Source: Lachnospiraceae bacterium UBA3850 (GTDB lineage: Bacteria > Bacillota > Clostridia > Lachnospirales > Lachnospiraceae). From it: a stretch of DNA of 64,000 bases. Of this stretch, positions 27,771 through 38,000 are shown in pieces (the stretch's first letter is position 1; each line of letters opens with the position of its first letter). Location: NCBI GenBank assembly GCA_002392655.1, contig DGHK01000051.1:40505-104504 (forward strand), in the 5' to 3' direction. Under the pieces are notes generated by a model, which saw only the letters and a program-made list of their open reading frames with translations, had not been told where the DNA came from and searched no databases. The translations under genes were made by a program, and so were the position numbers.

Positions 27771-29660
27771 ATGGCACTATTAGATCAGATAAAAAAAGAA
27801 AATGATATAAAGAAGCTGGACATGGATGATATGCCTGAGCTTGCAAAGGAGATAAGAAGTTTTCTTATTGAGAGTGTGAGTAAAACAGGTGGACATCTTG
27901 CGTCCAATCTCGGAGCGGTGGAACTCACCATGGCGCTTCACAGATGTATGGACTTTCCGACTGACAAGATAATTTTCGATGTAGGGCATCAGTCCTATAC
28001 ACACAAGATACTTACAGGAAGAAAGGATGATTTCTACAAGTTGAGACAGTATGGCGGAATAAGCGGCTTCCCGAAGACCAGCGAATCGTCGACAGATGCA
28101 TTTAACACAGGACACAGCTCAACTTCAATATCTGCAGCTATCGGACTTGTTCAGGCTAAGCTCCTCAGAGGAACGGATGAGAGGGTTTGTGCGGTTATAG
28201 GAGACGGCTCAATGACCGGTGGAATGGCATTTGAGGCATTAGATCAGCTGGCACAGTTAAACAGCAGCTGTCTGGTTGTGTTAAATGATAACGAGATGTC
28301 TATATCCCAGAATGTAGGTGGTCTGTCTAGTACACTCAGCAAGATAAGAGTAGGAAAATCATATAATGAGTTTAAATCAAGCGTAGAAAATGCACTCCTT
28401 GATATTCCTTCCGTAGGACAGAAGGTTGCAAAAGGAATCAAGAAATCCAAGGATTCCATCAAGAATCTCCTTGTACCCGGAACTATCTTCGGAGAAATGG
28501 GAATAACATATATAGGACCTATAGACGGACATGATACCGAGAAAATGGTTGAAATATTTGAGAAGGCCTTTCGTCTCGATAAACCTGTTGTTGTACATGT
28601 TAAGACCAAGAAGGGTAAGGGCTATAAATTCGCCGAGAGATATCCGGAATACTTCCATGGAGTTCCGCCGTTTGATCCGGAGAATGGACATGCTTTGAAG
28701 GTAAAGACCGCTCCTTCTTATACAGATGTTTTCGCCAAGAAACTTGTAGAGATGGGACGTGACAATGACAAAATAGTTGCTATTACAGCAGCTATGTCTA
28801 AAGGAACAGGAGTAAGGGCATTCCAGAAGGAGTTTCCGGACAGGACTTATGATGTCGGAATAGCAGAGCAGCATGCACTTACATTTGCGGCAGGACTTGC
28901 TGCAGGTGGATATGTACCTGTTGTTGCACTTTACAGCTCATTCCTACAGCGTGGCTATGATCAGCTGCTGCATGATATATGTCTGCAGAAGCTGCATGTC
29001 ATCATAATGGTTGACAGATCCGGAATTGTGGGTGAGGATGGAGAGACTCATATGGGTATCTATGATACAGCATTCCTGAGATCGGTTCCGAACCTCACAG
29101 TAATTGCACCGAGAGGGGCAAAGGATCTGGAGGATGCTATGGAGTATGCAGTTAGTTTAGATGGACCGGTTGCTATCAAGTATCCGAAGGGTAAGGCTTA
29201 TAGTGATATGGATAACAGAAGCTTTAAGTATCTGCAGGGCAAAGCTGAGGTCATTAATTTCAGCTCGCAGATAGGGGAGCAGAAGGTCGGTTCAATCGCG
29301 CTCTTTGCAGTAGGTGATATGGTGAGAGTTGCGAGCGAGGTAAGAGATAGGATAAAGGAAGAAAGTGGCTATGAACCTGAGCTGGTTAATGCCAGATTCA
29401 TATGTCCATTAGATAAAGAGAGGATACGGGATATAATTGAGAAGTTTGATTATATCGCAGTCCTCGAAGAAGCAACGAAAAGAGGAAGTGTCGGCGAAGC
29501 GGTTGCATACGAAATCGCTATGTCCGGCTCAACAATAAAACTGCTTCATTATGCGATAGAAAGTGAGACGGTATCCCATGGCAGTCAGAAGAAGCTGAGA
29601 GAGGTTCTCGGACTTGATGCTGAAAGTATATATGAGGATATCATAAAGAAGATCAGATAA
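27771..29660 (+). CDS. dxs: 1-deoxy-D-xylulose-5-phosphate synthase
   Basis: The 629-residue TPP enzyme is normal in length. It has GGHLASNLGAVELT, VGHQSYTHKILTGR, the TPP motif GDGSMTGGMAFEAL to NDNEMS, and the transketolase-like second domain with GIAEQHALTFAAG and DRSGIVGEDGETHMG. It makes DXP from pyruvate and glyceraldehyde 3-phosphate, the entry of the MEP isoprenoid pathway. It is 2 nt after ispA. Confidence 0.95.
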   Translation: MALLDQIKKENDIKKLDMDDMPELAKEIRSFLIESVSKTGGHLASNLGAVELTMALHRCMDFPTDKIIFDVGHQSYTHKILTGRKDDFYKLRQYGGISGFPKTSESSTDAFNTGHSSTSISAAIGLVQAKLLRGTDERVCAVIGDGSMTGGMAFEALDQLAQLNSSCLVVLNDNEMSISQNVGGLSSTLSKIRVGKSYNEFKSSVENALLDIPSVGQKVAKGIKKSKDSIKNLLVPGTIFGEMGITYIGPIDGHDTEKMVEIFEKAFRLDKPVVVHVKTKKGKGYKFAERYPEYFHGVPPFDPENGHALKVKTAPSYTDVFAKKLVEMGRDNDKIVAITAAMSKGTGVRAFQKEFPDRTYDVGIAEQHALTFAAGLAAGGYVPVVALYSSFLQRGYDQLLHDICLQKLHVIIMVDRSGIVGEDGETHMGIYDTAFLRSVPNLTVIAPRGAKDLEDAMEYAVSLDGPVAIKYPKGKAYSDMDNRSFKYLQGKAEVINFSSQIGEQKVGSIALFAVGDMVRVASEVRDRIKEESGYEPELVNARFICPLDKERIRDIIEKFDYIAVLEEATKRGSVGEAVAYEIAMSGSTIKLLHYAIESETVSHGSQKKLREVLGLDAESIYEDIIKKIR

Positions 29661-29661
29661 T

Positions 29662-30462
29662 ATGGAAAAGAAGAGACTGGATGTACTGCTGGTGGAAAAA
29701 GGACTGGCAGAATCAAGGGAAAAAGCGAAGGCCATTATAATGTCCGGCATCGTATATGTTGACGGAGAAAAAGAAGATAAGGCAGGATCGAATTTTCCCA
29801 TAAATGCAGAGATAGAGGTCAGAGGGAAAACTCTTAAGTATGTAAGCCGTGGCGGACTTAAGCTGGAGAAGGCCATGGAAGTTTTTCCTGTAAAGCTTCA
29901 GGACAAGGTATGTATGGACGTAGGTGCATCTACCGGAGGCTTTACTGACTGTATGCTCATGAATGGTGCACGCAAGGTCTACAGCGTGGATGTAGGATAT
30001 GGACAGCTTGCATGGAAGCTCAGACAGGATGAAAGAGTTGTCTGCATGGAGAAAACAAATATCAGGTATGTGAAGCCTGAGGATATAGATGACCGTATAG
30101 AATTTGCATCGGTCGATGTATCATTTATCTCTCTATCCAAAGTCCTTCCTGTACTTATGGAGCTCCTTACGGATGATGGAGAGGCGGTATGTCTCATAAA
30201 GCCTCAGTTTGAAGCCGGACGTGAAAAGGTTGGCAAGAAGGGCGTCGTTCGCGATAAGTCCGTACATATAGAGGTTATCGAGGCTGTGACCGGCTTTACA
30301 AAGGAGGCTGGCTTCACAGTAGAAGGTCTTGACTTTTCGCCTATAAAAGGGCCGGAAGGAAACATAGAATATCTGATGTATATCAGAAAAGGAACCCCCA
30401 AAGAAGAACTTACCGAAGCTTTTATAAAGGAGCTTGTGGAGAAGAGTCATGAAACGTTGTAA
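29662..30462 (+). CDS. TlyA-family rRNA 2'-O-methyltransferase
   Basis: The 266-residue protein has an S4 RNA-binding domain (about residues 1-60, RLDVLLVEKGLAESREKAKA) and an FtsJ-type methyltransferase domain with VGASTGGFTDC, DVSFISL and LIKPQFEAGRE. TlyA enzymes 2'-O-methylate cytidines of rRNA, and some family members are haemolysin-like by annotation only. It overlaps nadK by 14 nt. Confidence 0.92.
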   Translation: MEKKRLDVLLVEKGLAESREKAKAIIMSGIVYVDGEKEDKAGSNFPINAEIEVRGKTLKYVSRGGLKLEKAMEVFPVKLQDKVCMDVGASTGGFTDCMLMNGARKVYSVDVGYGQLAWKLRQDERVVCMEKTNIRYVKPEDIDDRIEFASVDVSFISLSKVLPVLMELLTDDGEAVCLIKPQFEAGREKVGKKGVVRDKSVHIEVIEAVTGFTKEAGFTVEGLDFSPIKGPEGNIEYLMYIRKGTPKEELTEAFIKELVEKSHETL

Positions 30463-31288
30463 AAAATTTCTTGTTTTTGTTAATCAAATAAAGGACAAGG
30501 ACCTCAGATGGTCAACGTCGGCTATGGAATATATACAGATAAAGGGTGCAGAGGCTGAACTCCACGTAAGTGGAAGAGAAGATGGGCAGGACACCCTGGT
30601 TACTGATGCAGATGTTGTGATTGCTATGGGCGGGGATGGCACCATGCTCAGGGTGGCACATGTGCTGAGTAACAAGGATATTCCTATAATCGGTGTAAAT
30701 CTCGGAACAGTAGGTTTCCTGACGGAGGTTATCAGATCAGAGATAGAGGCAATGATCGACAGACTTCTACTGGGAGACTTCCAGGTTGAAGAGCGTATGA
30801 TGCTGTCCGGTACCGTTATTGATGAAAGCGGTGAAAAGGAGCATGACGCTCTGAATGATATAGTTATAGCCCGTGAGAGTGCCCTTAGACTTATTGCGCT
30901 GAGTCTCAGGGTAAACGGCAAGTTGTTTGATACCATAGAGGCTGATGGCATTCTTTTTGCTACTCCAACAGGCTCTACAGGGTACAATCTCTCTGCAGGC
31001 GGACCGATAGTGGTTCCAAGTGCGAGACTTATTGTTATGACACCTATCTCACCATATTCGCTGTCAAAGAGGAGTGTGGTGTTTGGTGCGGATGACACTC
31101 TTGAGATAGAACTTCTCGAAAAGAGAAAGGATGCAGATAATAACGGCCTTGTTGCATTTGACGGAGCTGAAAACTATCATATGAAGGTTGGAGACAGAGT
31201 CAGGATATCCGTTTCTGATAATACTCTCAAGCTTATCAAACTTGATGATGCAAATGTATATGAGATATTAAAGAAGAAACTGGGGTAA
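30449..31288 (+). CDS. nadK: NAD kinase
   Basis: The 279-residue protein starts at ATG 30449 with GTGGAGAAG upstream; the earlier in-frame TTG overlaps that site. It has the NAD-kinase GGDGT motif (AMGGDGTMLRVAH), the ALND motif and GSTGYNLSAGGPI. It phosphorylates NAD to NADP. In many Clostridia argR follows; here recN follows directly. Confidence 0.94.
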   Translation: MKRCKKFLVFVNQIKDKDLRWSTSAMEYIQIKGAEAELHVSGREDGQDTLVTDADVVIAMGGDGTMLRVAHVLSNKDIPIIGVNLGTVGFLTEVIRSEIEAMIDRLLLGDFQVEERMMLSGTVIDESGEKEHDALNDIVIARESALRLIALSLRVNGKLFDTIEADGILFATPTGSTGYNLSAGGPIVVPSARLIVMTPISPYSLSKRSVVFGADDTLEIELLEKRKDADNNGLVAFDGAENYHMKVGDRVRISVSDNTLKLIKLDDANVYEILKKKLG

Positions 31289-31294
31289 ATAGAT

Positions 31295-32950
31295 ATGCTG
31301 ATTAATTTACACATAGTAAATCTAGCTCTTATAGATGAGCTGGATATAGATTTTTCAGATGGACTTTGTGTCCTGACCGGTGAAACCGGTGCGGGAAAGT
31401 CTATCATCATTGGGTCTATAGGTATAGGTCTCGGTGGCAGATTTGATAAGGCTCTTCTTAGAAACCCTGACAGAGATGGGATGGTTGAGCTTCTTTTTTC
31501 TGTAGATAAGGAGCTTGAGGATGAGCTTATACAGGAAGAGATAGAGGTAGAAGATGGTGAACTTCTTGTATCAAGAAGGCTTACCGGTGGTAAAACTATA
31601 AACAGGATTAATGATAAAACAGTCACTGCTTCAAAGCTTAGAACTGTTGCGGAGAAGCTGATCAGTCTTCATGCACAGCACGAACAGAGAACTCTCCTCA
31701 AGAAATCAAAGCATCTGGAGATAGTAGATACTTATGACTCGGGAATAGCTGATATAAAGAGCAAGGTGGCAGAGGAGTATAGGGAGTACAGAGAGTGCGA
31801 GGAAAAACTCGAATCTATGTCTATGGATGAAGTAGAGAGACAGAAGAGACTTGACTACATCCGCTATGAGATAAATGATATCGAGTCCGCCAGATTGAAG
31901 CAGGGTGAGGATGAGGAACTTGAGGAGTTATATAAAAAAGCGAGCAACTCACAAAATATCGCTGAGATAACATCTTCGGTAGAGAGACTTACAGGATATG
32001 ACAATCAGGCATCAGGCGGAAGTCAGATATCTGATGCTGTATCAGAGCTTAGCTCATTATCCAAATATGATGAGAACGCCGGAGAGCTGATAAGTATGCT
32101 GACAGATATAGATCAGCTGATGGGCGATTTCAACAGACAGCTTGCTGAATATATATCTGATATGGAGTTCGATGAAGAAACTCTGGTAACTGCTACGGAC
32201 AGACTTAATCTTATAAATACTCTTAAATCCAGATATGGAAAAGATTATGAGACTATCATGAGTACCCTTTCCACGCTTAAGCAGGAGGAAGAGGAACTGG
32301 TTTCCTATGAAGAAACTGTCAGAAGTCTAGAAGAGCAGAAAAAGAGATGCCTGACCCGGCTCGAGAAAAGCTGTAATGAGCTGACGAAGGTAAGAAAAGC
32401 TTCGGCAAAAAAGCTGTGCGGTGTTATAGCAGATGCTATGAGGAATCTGAACTTTAATGATGTAAGGTTCGATATGACATTTGAAAAGGCAGACAGCTTC
32501 AGCTCAAATGGAAACGATATCGCAGAGTTTATCATATCTACAAATGTTGGAGAACAGATGAGACCACTTGTGGATGTTGCATCTGGTGGTGAGCTGTCCA
32601 GAGTTATGCTTGCCATCAAATCTGTCGTTTCGGAGGCTGCTGATACACCGACTTTGATATTTGATGAGATTGATGTGGGAATCAGTGGCATCACAGCTGA
32701 AAGAGTAGGGGCTATGATGCGCAGGCTTGCTGAGTCGAGACAGATAATCTCCATCACGCATTTGCCTCAGATTGCTGCATGTGCGGATGAGGCGTATGTT
32801 ATTGAGAAGGAAGTTGTAGGGGACAAAACAATAACCGGTATCAGGAAGCTGGATAAGGAAGGTAGAGTTATGGAGCTTGCCAGACTTTTGGGTGGAGCAA
32901 GTATAACCGATACAGTTATTGCAACGGCCAGAGAGATGATATCAGACTGA
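31295..32950 (+). CDS. recN: DNA repair protein RecN
   Basis: The 551-residue SMC-like ATPase has Walker A GETGAGKS near residues 30-37, a long coiled-coil middle (about 150-350), the signature region VASGGELSRVMLAIK and Walker B LIFDEIDVGISG. It acts in double-strand break repair. It is the last gene of the nusB-recN cluster; a separate promoter follows. Confidence 0.94.
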   Translation: MLINLHIVNLALIDELDIDFSDGLCVLTGETGAGKSIIIGSIGIGLGGRFDKALLRNPDRDGMVELLFSVDKELEDELIQEEIEVEDGELLVSRRLTGGKTINRINDKTVTASKLRTVAEKLISLHAQHEQRTLLKKSKHLEIVDTYDSGIADIKSKVAEEYREYRECEEKLESMSMDEVERQKRLDYIRYEINDIESARLKQGEDEELEELYKKASNSQNIAEITSSVERLTGYDNQASGGSQISDAVSELSSLSKYDENAGELISMLTDIDQLMGDFNRQLAEYISDMEFDEETLVTATDRLNLINTLKSRYGKDYETIMSTLSTLKQEEEELVSYEETVRSLEEQKKRCLTRLEKSCNELTKVRKASAKKLCGVIADAMRNLNFNDVRFDMTFEKADSFSSNGNDIAEFIISTNVGEQMRPLVDVASGGELSRVMLAIKSVVSEAADTPTLIFDEIDVGISGITAERVGAMMRRLAESRQIISITHLPQIAACADEAYVIEKEVVGDKTITGIRKLDKEGRVMELARLLGGASITDTVIATAREMISD

Positions 32951-32971
32951 TGGAAACTTAGATGATACATG

Positions 32972-32980
32972 TGTTATACT
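32972..32980 (+). promoter_or_regulatory. Extended -10 promoter for the aspartoacylase-like pair
   Basis: TGTTATACT (TATACT at 32975-32980) lies 37 nt before the start of the first aspartoacylase-like gene in the gap after recN. No good -35 is visible at 32952-32957. Confidence 0.45.
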
Positions 32981-33016
32981 GGTAAAGGTTTTTAGTACTG
33001 CGGAGAAGGAATCAAG

Positions 33017-33964
33017 ATGATAGAGACAATAGCCAGAGTGAATCTCATGGTAAATGAGGTTCTGAAGATAAAAAAGAACAGGCTTACGCCGGATGTTCTT
33101 ACGGGGAATGAGAAGAGGATAGCTCTTGTATCGGGGGTATATGGTGATGAGCTTCAGGGGCAGTATGTCTGCTACGAAGTGATTAGAAGGGTTAAGGAGG
33201 ATTATTCCAGTTTGACAGGAATAGTAGATATATATCCTTTTATTAATCCTATGGCGCTCGAGGCGAAAACAAGAGAAATTCCAGGACCTGAGCTTGATAT
33301 GAACGAGCTTTTTCCGGGAGCAAAGAGCGGAGCTATAGGCGAGTATGCAGCCAGCTGCCTGATAGATGATATACTCAGCAGTGAGGATGGTCCGAAGACA
33401 CAGTTTTGTCTGGATATTCACGGAAGTGACCTGTATCTGAAGGAAGTACTTCAGATAAGGATGAATGATGATATGGTTGATGAGACTATGCCATATGCCA
33501 CGAAGCTGAATACAGATATGGTGTGGGTACATCCTTCAAATCAGGTAAAGGGCGGAAGCCTTGTATATGAGCTGAATAAAAGGGGAGTCATTTCCTGTGT
33601 TACTGAGTCGACTACTGCATACAAGATAGATCAGATGTATGGTAACAGACTGGTTGATGGTATATTTGCAGTTATGAAATATATGGGTATCTGGAGCGGT
33701 GAGGTAAATGAAGTAGTAAAACCCCATGTAGCTTATGATAATCAGGTTACTTATATCAATTCAGAGAGCGGCGGACTCTTCATACCAAATGTAAATGTAC
33801 ATGACAGGGTAGAAGCAGGTATGCTGCTGGGTACAGTTGTAAATGTACTTACGGGGACAGTTGAACAGAAGGTTATAGCACCATGTGCCGGAGTCATCAC
33901 GGCTATCCGTGAATATCCTGCGATTGAGATGGGATCACTTCTGGCAAGAATAGTTGAGCTTTAG
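33017..33964 (+). CDS. Succinylglutamate desuccinylase/aspartoacylase-like (M14) protein, copy 1, altered zinc site
   Basis: The 315-residue protein shows the AstE/AspA-like deacylase plan: a Rossmann-type peptidase core and a C-terminal beta-barrel (about residues 245-315; VNVHDRVEAGMLLGTV, IAPCAGVITAIREYP). The first zinc motif, normally HGxE, reads YGDE (Tyr42, Glu45), while the second ligand His135 in LDIHGSD is kept. Family enzymes remove acyl groups from amino acids such as N-acetylaspartate. With one ligand missing, activity is doubtful or altered. GGAGAAGGA lies upstream. The next gene is a related copy. Confidence 0.8.
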   Translation: MIETIARVNLMVNEVLKIKKNRLTPDVLTGNEKRIALVSGVYGDELQGQYVCYEVIRRVKEDYSSLTGIVDIYPFINPMALEAKTREIPGPELDMNELFPGAKSGAIGEYAASCLIDDILSSEDGPKTQFCLDIHGSDLYLKEVLQIRMNDDMVDETMPYATKLNTDMVWVHPSNQVKGGSLVYELNKRGVISCVTESTTAYKIDQMYGNRLVDGIFAVMKYMGIWSGEVNEVVKPHVAYDNQVTYINSESGGLFIPNVNVHDRVEAGMLLGTVVNVLTGTVEQKVIAPCAGVITAIREYPAIEMGSLLARIVEL

Positions 33965-33990
33965 AGGGGAGCTTAAAATAGGGGCAAAAA

Positions 33991-34950
33991 ATGAGGCAAA
34001 AAACACTTTTTTCGTATGAGACTCCATTTAGTGGAGAACATAACATATATGGATTTGTATATGGCGCGGGTTCCTATTCGGATCCGACAGAGGCTGAGCA
34101 TAGTGCGGCCATAGTCGGCGCCATGAGAGGAAATGAACATCAGCAGCTTTACATCTGCTCGAAGCTTACAGCCAGGCTTTCCGAGTTGGAGGCAAACGGG
34201 GATATCGTTCCCGGTAAGTCTATACTTATCGTACCATCGGTAAACTATAGTGCCATGAATGCCAATCATAAATACTGGTTGTCTGATGATTCAGATATAA
34301 ACAGAAATTTTCCGGGAAATCCGGACGGTCCTGCGACCAGCAGACTGGCGTATGCGCTTCTGGAAGAGATTAAGACCTATGCTTATTGTATACAATTTCC
34401 TTCATACTATATGAGAGGAAGATTCATACCACATATAAGAATGATGATGACAGGCAGAGAAAGTACAAATCTTGCGAATCTGTTCGGACTTCCTTTTGTA
34501 ATGATGGCTGAGAGAAGAGCATTCGATGAGGGAACACTTAACTATAATCTGCAGATGCAGGGCACGGAAGCTTTTTCTCTGTATTCCGGAGGAACCTCCA
34601 GAATAAATGAGGAGTATGCTGAAGTTGCAGTAAGTGCCGTTCTGAGATTTCTGTCCAGAATGGGTATAATCAGATATAATAGTATGGGTGGTCATATATC
34701 TACGCTAATGAACGAAGATGAGATGACCAGCATTAAGTCAGAGGCTGCAGGCTTCTTCAGACGTATGAGAAATGTAAACGTAGAAGTAAGGCGTGGAGAT
34801 CTGCTTGCGGAGATTATAGACCCGATGGATGGACACGTACTGAGCGAGGTACGTTCACCTGTGGATGGAATTATTTTCTATCAGCAGGATGCACCGCTTA
34901 TCTATCAGAATGTGGTTATATTCCGCATAATCAAGAAGATACATAAGTAA
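33991..34950 (+). CDS. Succinylglutamate desuccinylase/aspartoacylase-like (M14) protein, copy 2, zinc ligands lost
   Basis: The 319-residue paralogue of the previous gene has RGNE (Arg46, Glu49) where the family has HGNE, and IQFPSYY where copy 1 has LDIHGSD, so Pro137 replaces the second histidine. Only the glutamate remains. The C-terminal barrel is kept (VRRGDLLAEIIDPMDGHV, VRSPVDGIIF). It is likely a non-catalytic partner of copy 1, 26 nt upstream; this is inferred. AGGGG sits 7 nt before the ATG. Confidence 0.78.
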   Translation: MRQKTLFSYETPFSGEHNIYGFVYGAGSYSDPTEAEHSAAIVGAMRGNEHQQLYICSKLTARLSELEANGDIVPGKSILIVPSVNYSAMNANHKYWLSDDSDINRNFPGNPDGPATSRLAYALLEEIKTYAYCIQFPSYYMRGRFIPHIRMMMTGRESTNLANLFGLPFVMMAERRAFDEGTLNYNLQMQGTEAFSLYSGGTSRINEEYAEVAVSAVLRFLSRMGIIRYNSMGGHISTLMNEDEMTSIKSEAAGFFRRMRNVNVEVRRGDLLAEIIDPMDGHVLSEVRSPVDGIIFYQQDAPLIYQNVVIFRIIKKIHK

Positions 34951-34967
34951 GTACGGCGCCTGGTTAT
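34951..34967 (+). repeat. 17-bp intergenic repeat GTACGGCGCCTGGTTAT, copy A
   Basis: This copy begins directly after the TAA of the preceding gene (34948-34950). The same 17 bp occur at 44543-44559 and 44774-44790, and a 15-bp variant at 44807-44821. It contains the palindrome GGCGCC. Confidence 0.8.
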
Positions 34968-35025
34968 ATAAGTTGGTAATAATTACTTGGTTGCTATGCA
35001 ATCATATATAAAAGAGGAGAAAAAC

Positions 35026-38000
35026 ATGAGTGTAAAAAGAATCTACGTAGAAAAGAGACCGGATTATGCTGTTAGAGCGGATGAGCTGACGAATGAGTTC
35101 AGAGCTTATCTGGGACTTAAGAGCGTAACTGTAAGAGAGCTTGTCAGATATGATGTTGAGAATCTGTCTGACTCAGTTTTTGAGGAGGCTATAGTTACTG
35201 TTTTTTCTGAGCCGCCGGTTGATATAGTTTATAAGGAGGAGTTCCCATATGATGAGGGAGACTTCGTTTTCTCTATGGAGTATCTCCCGGGACAGTTTGA
35301 TCAGAGAGCTGACTCTGCTGAGCAGTGTGTAAAGCTTCTCGATGACAGCAGTGAACCAATCATCAGATCAGGTATCACTTATGTAGTAAAGGTGGCTGAA
35401 GGAACTCTCAGCGAAGAGGATAAGAAAACTATAGAGGCTTATGTTATTAACCCCGTTGAAGCCCGTGTAGATAATGCAGCTAAGCCTGAAACACTTGTGA
35501 TGAATTATGAAGAGCCGGCAGATGTCAAGATTATGGATGGCTTCTGTACTATGTCAGAGGATGATTTCAAGGCTCTTTATGACAGCATGGGACTTGCCAT
35601 GACCTATAAGGATTTCTGGCATATCCGTAATTACTTCACTGATGAAGAGAAAAGAGATCCGAGCTTTACGGAAATCAAGGTTCTTGATACATACTGGTCA
35701 GATCACTGCCGCCACACTACATTTGCGACAGAGCTGAAGGATATAAAGTTTGACGAAGGCAAATATAAGGCGGCAATCGAGGGTACATTTAAAAAGTATC
35801 TCGAGGATGCAGCTGAGATAAATGCAGGACGTGACGACAAGTTTACATGTCTCATGGATATCGCACTTATGGGTATGAAGAAGCTTCGTAAGGATGGAAA
35901 GCTCGAGGATCTGGATGTTTCAGATGAGATAAATGCATGTACGATCGTTGCACCTCTTCAGATAAGAAATGAAGATGGTGAGATAGTAACAGAGGATTGG
36001 CTTATATCCTTTAAGAATGAGACACATAACCATCCTACTGAGATAGAGCCTTTCGGTGGGGCTGCGACATGTCTTGGCGGAGCTATTCGTGATCCGCTGT
36101 CAGGAAGAACATATGTTTATCAGGCTATGCGTGTTACGGGAGCGGCAGACCCTACAAAGTCACTTGCTGAGACACTTTCAAACAAGCTTCCTCAGAGAAA
36201 AATAGTTACTACAGCTGCAAAGGGATATTCATCCTATGGTAACCAGATCGGCCTTGCTACCGGTCTCGTTCAGGAGGTTTATCATCCGAATTATGTGGCT
36301 AAGCGTATGGAGATTGGTGCTGTTATCGGTGCAGCTCCAAAGGATAATGTTAAGAGACTCACTTCTGATCCGGGTGATGTGATCATCCTTCTCGGTGGTC
36401 GTACTGGACGTGACGGCTGTGGTGGAGCTACCGGTTCTTCAAAGGCTCATAATTCTGAGTCACTTGAAAGCTGCGGAGCTGAGGTTCAGAAGGGTAATCC
36501 TCCTACAGAGAGAAAGCTTCAGAGACTTTTCCGTCGTCCTGAGGTTACAACACTTATAAAGAAATGTAATGACTTCGGTGCAGGTGGTGTATCAGTTGCT
36601 ATCGGCGAGCTGGCAGATGGTCTTGATATAAACCTTGATCTTGTACCTAAGAAATATGCCGGACTTGACGGTACAGAGCTTGCCATCTCAGAGTCACAGG
36701 AGAGAATGGCTCTCGTAGTAGATGCAAAGGATGCTGACAAGCTCCTGGCTTATGCAAGAGAAGAGAATCTCGAAGCTGTAAAGGTTGCAACAGTTACTGA
36801 GTCTCCGCGTCTCGTACTTAAGTGGAGAGGTAAGGAGATAGTAAATATCAGTCGTGCATTCCTGAATACAAATGGTGCACATCAGGAAACAGAGGCTGAG
36901 GTAGAAATGCCGTCTGAAACAGTGAAGCCATTTGCAGGTATCGATGCAGAGGGAAGTACGGAAACCTACAGCAATCCGTCTGCAGACCTGAAGACAAAGT
37001 GGCTTGATATCCTCTCAGACCTGAACGTTGCTTCTGAACGTGGTCTGGTAGAGATGTTCGATTCAACAATCGGTGCGAATACAGTAACTATGCCATATGG
37101 TGGTAAGTATCAGCTATCACCAATGCAGACGATGGTTGCTACAGTTCCTATGCTCGGAACCAGAAAAACTGATGCTGTCAGCATGATGAGCTATGGTCTG
37201 GATCCATATCTTCTTTCATGGAGCCCATATCACGGAGCTATTTATGCGGTAATTGATTCAGTCGCTAAAATAGCAGCAGCAGGTGGTGATGTATCCAAGA
37301 TACGTCTTACCTTCCAGGAATATTTCGAGAGAATGACAGAGGACAAGACTCGATGGGGTAAGCCTCTTGCAGCTCTCCTTGGTGCATATAATGCACAGAT
37401 AGGTCTGGGACTTCCTTCTATCGGCGGTAAGGACAGTATGTCAGGTTCCTTCAATGAGATAGATGTTCCGCCTACACTCTGTTCATTTGCAGTTGTTATG
37501 AATACAGTAGAAAATGTAGTTACATCCGAGCTTAAAAAGGCAGGAAATCTGCTTGTTAAGATGGACATAAAGAAGGACGAGATGGATGTTCCGGTATTTG
37601 CAGATGTGCTTGACAGATACGCGAAGGTACGTGCAGCAGTAGAGGCCGGAAAGATTCAGTCTGCATTTGCAGTAGGCTTCGGTGGTGTTATAGAAGCAGT
37701 GAGCAAGATGGCATTTGGTAACAAACTGGGTGTTGAGCTTGATAAGAATGCTGTTAATGAGGATGAACTCGGACGTAAGGATTATGGTTCAATCATTATG
37801 GAAGTAAGTGCAGAGGATCTTGCAACACTTGATCTTCCTGCAAAGGTTATCGGTACAGTTACAGCTGATCAGAAGTTTGTTTATGGTTCAGTTAAGATCA
37901 GTATTGATGAGGCTCTTGATGCATGGACAAAACCTCTCAAGGGAGTGTTCAGTACAGATAGTGGAGTAGAGGCTCGTTTTGAGGAACATGCTAAGGATTA

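Noticed and set aside
32942..33532. Long minus-strand frame across the recN and aspartoacylase-like genes
   Set aside because: It is a shadow of two real plus-strand genes, and its product has no recognisable motif.
34951..35025. Purine riboswitch before purL
   Set aside because: The gap is 75 bp and holds the short repeat and a ribosome binding site; no purine aptamer core or three-way stem pattern is visible.
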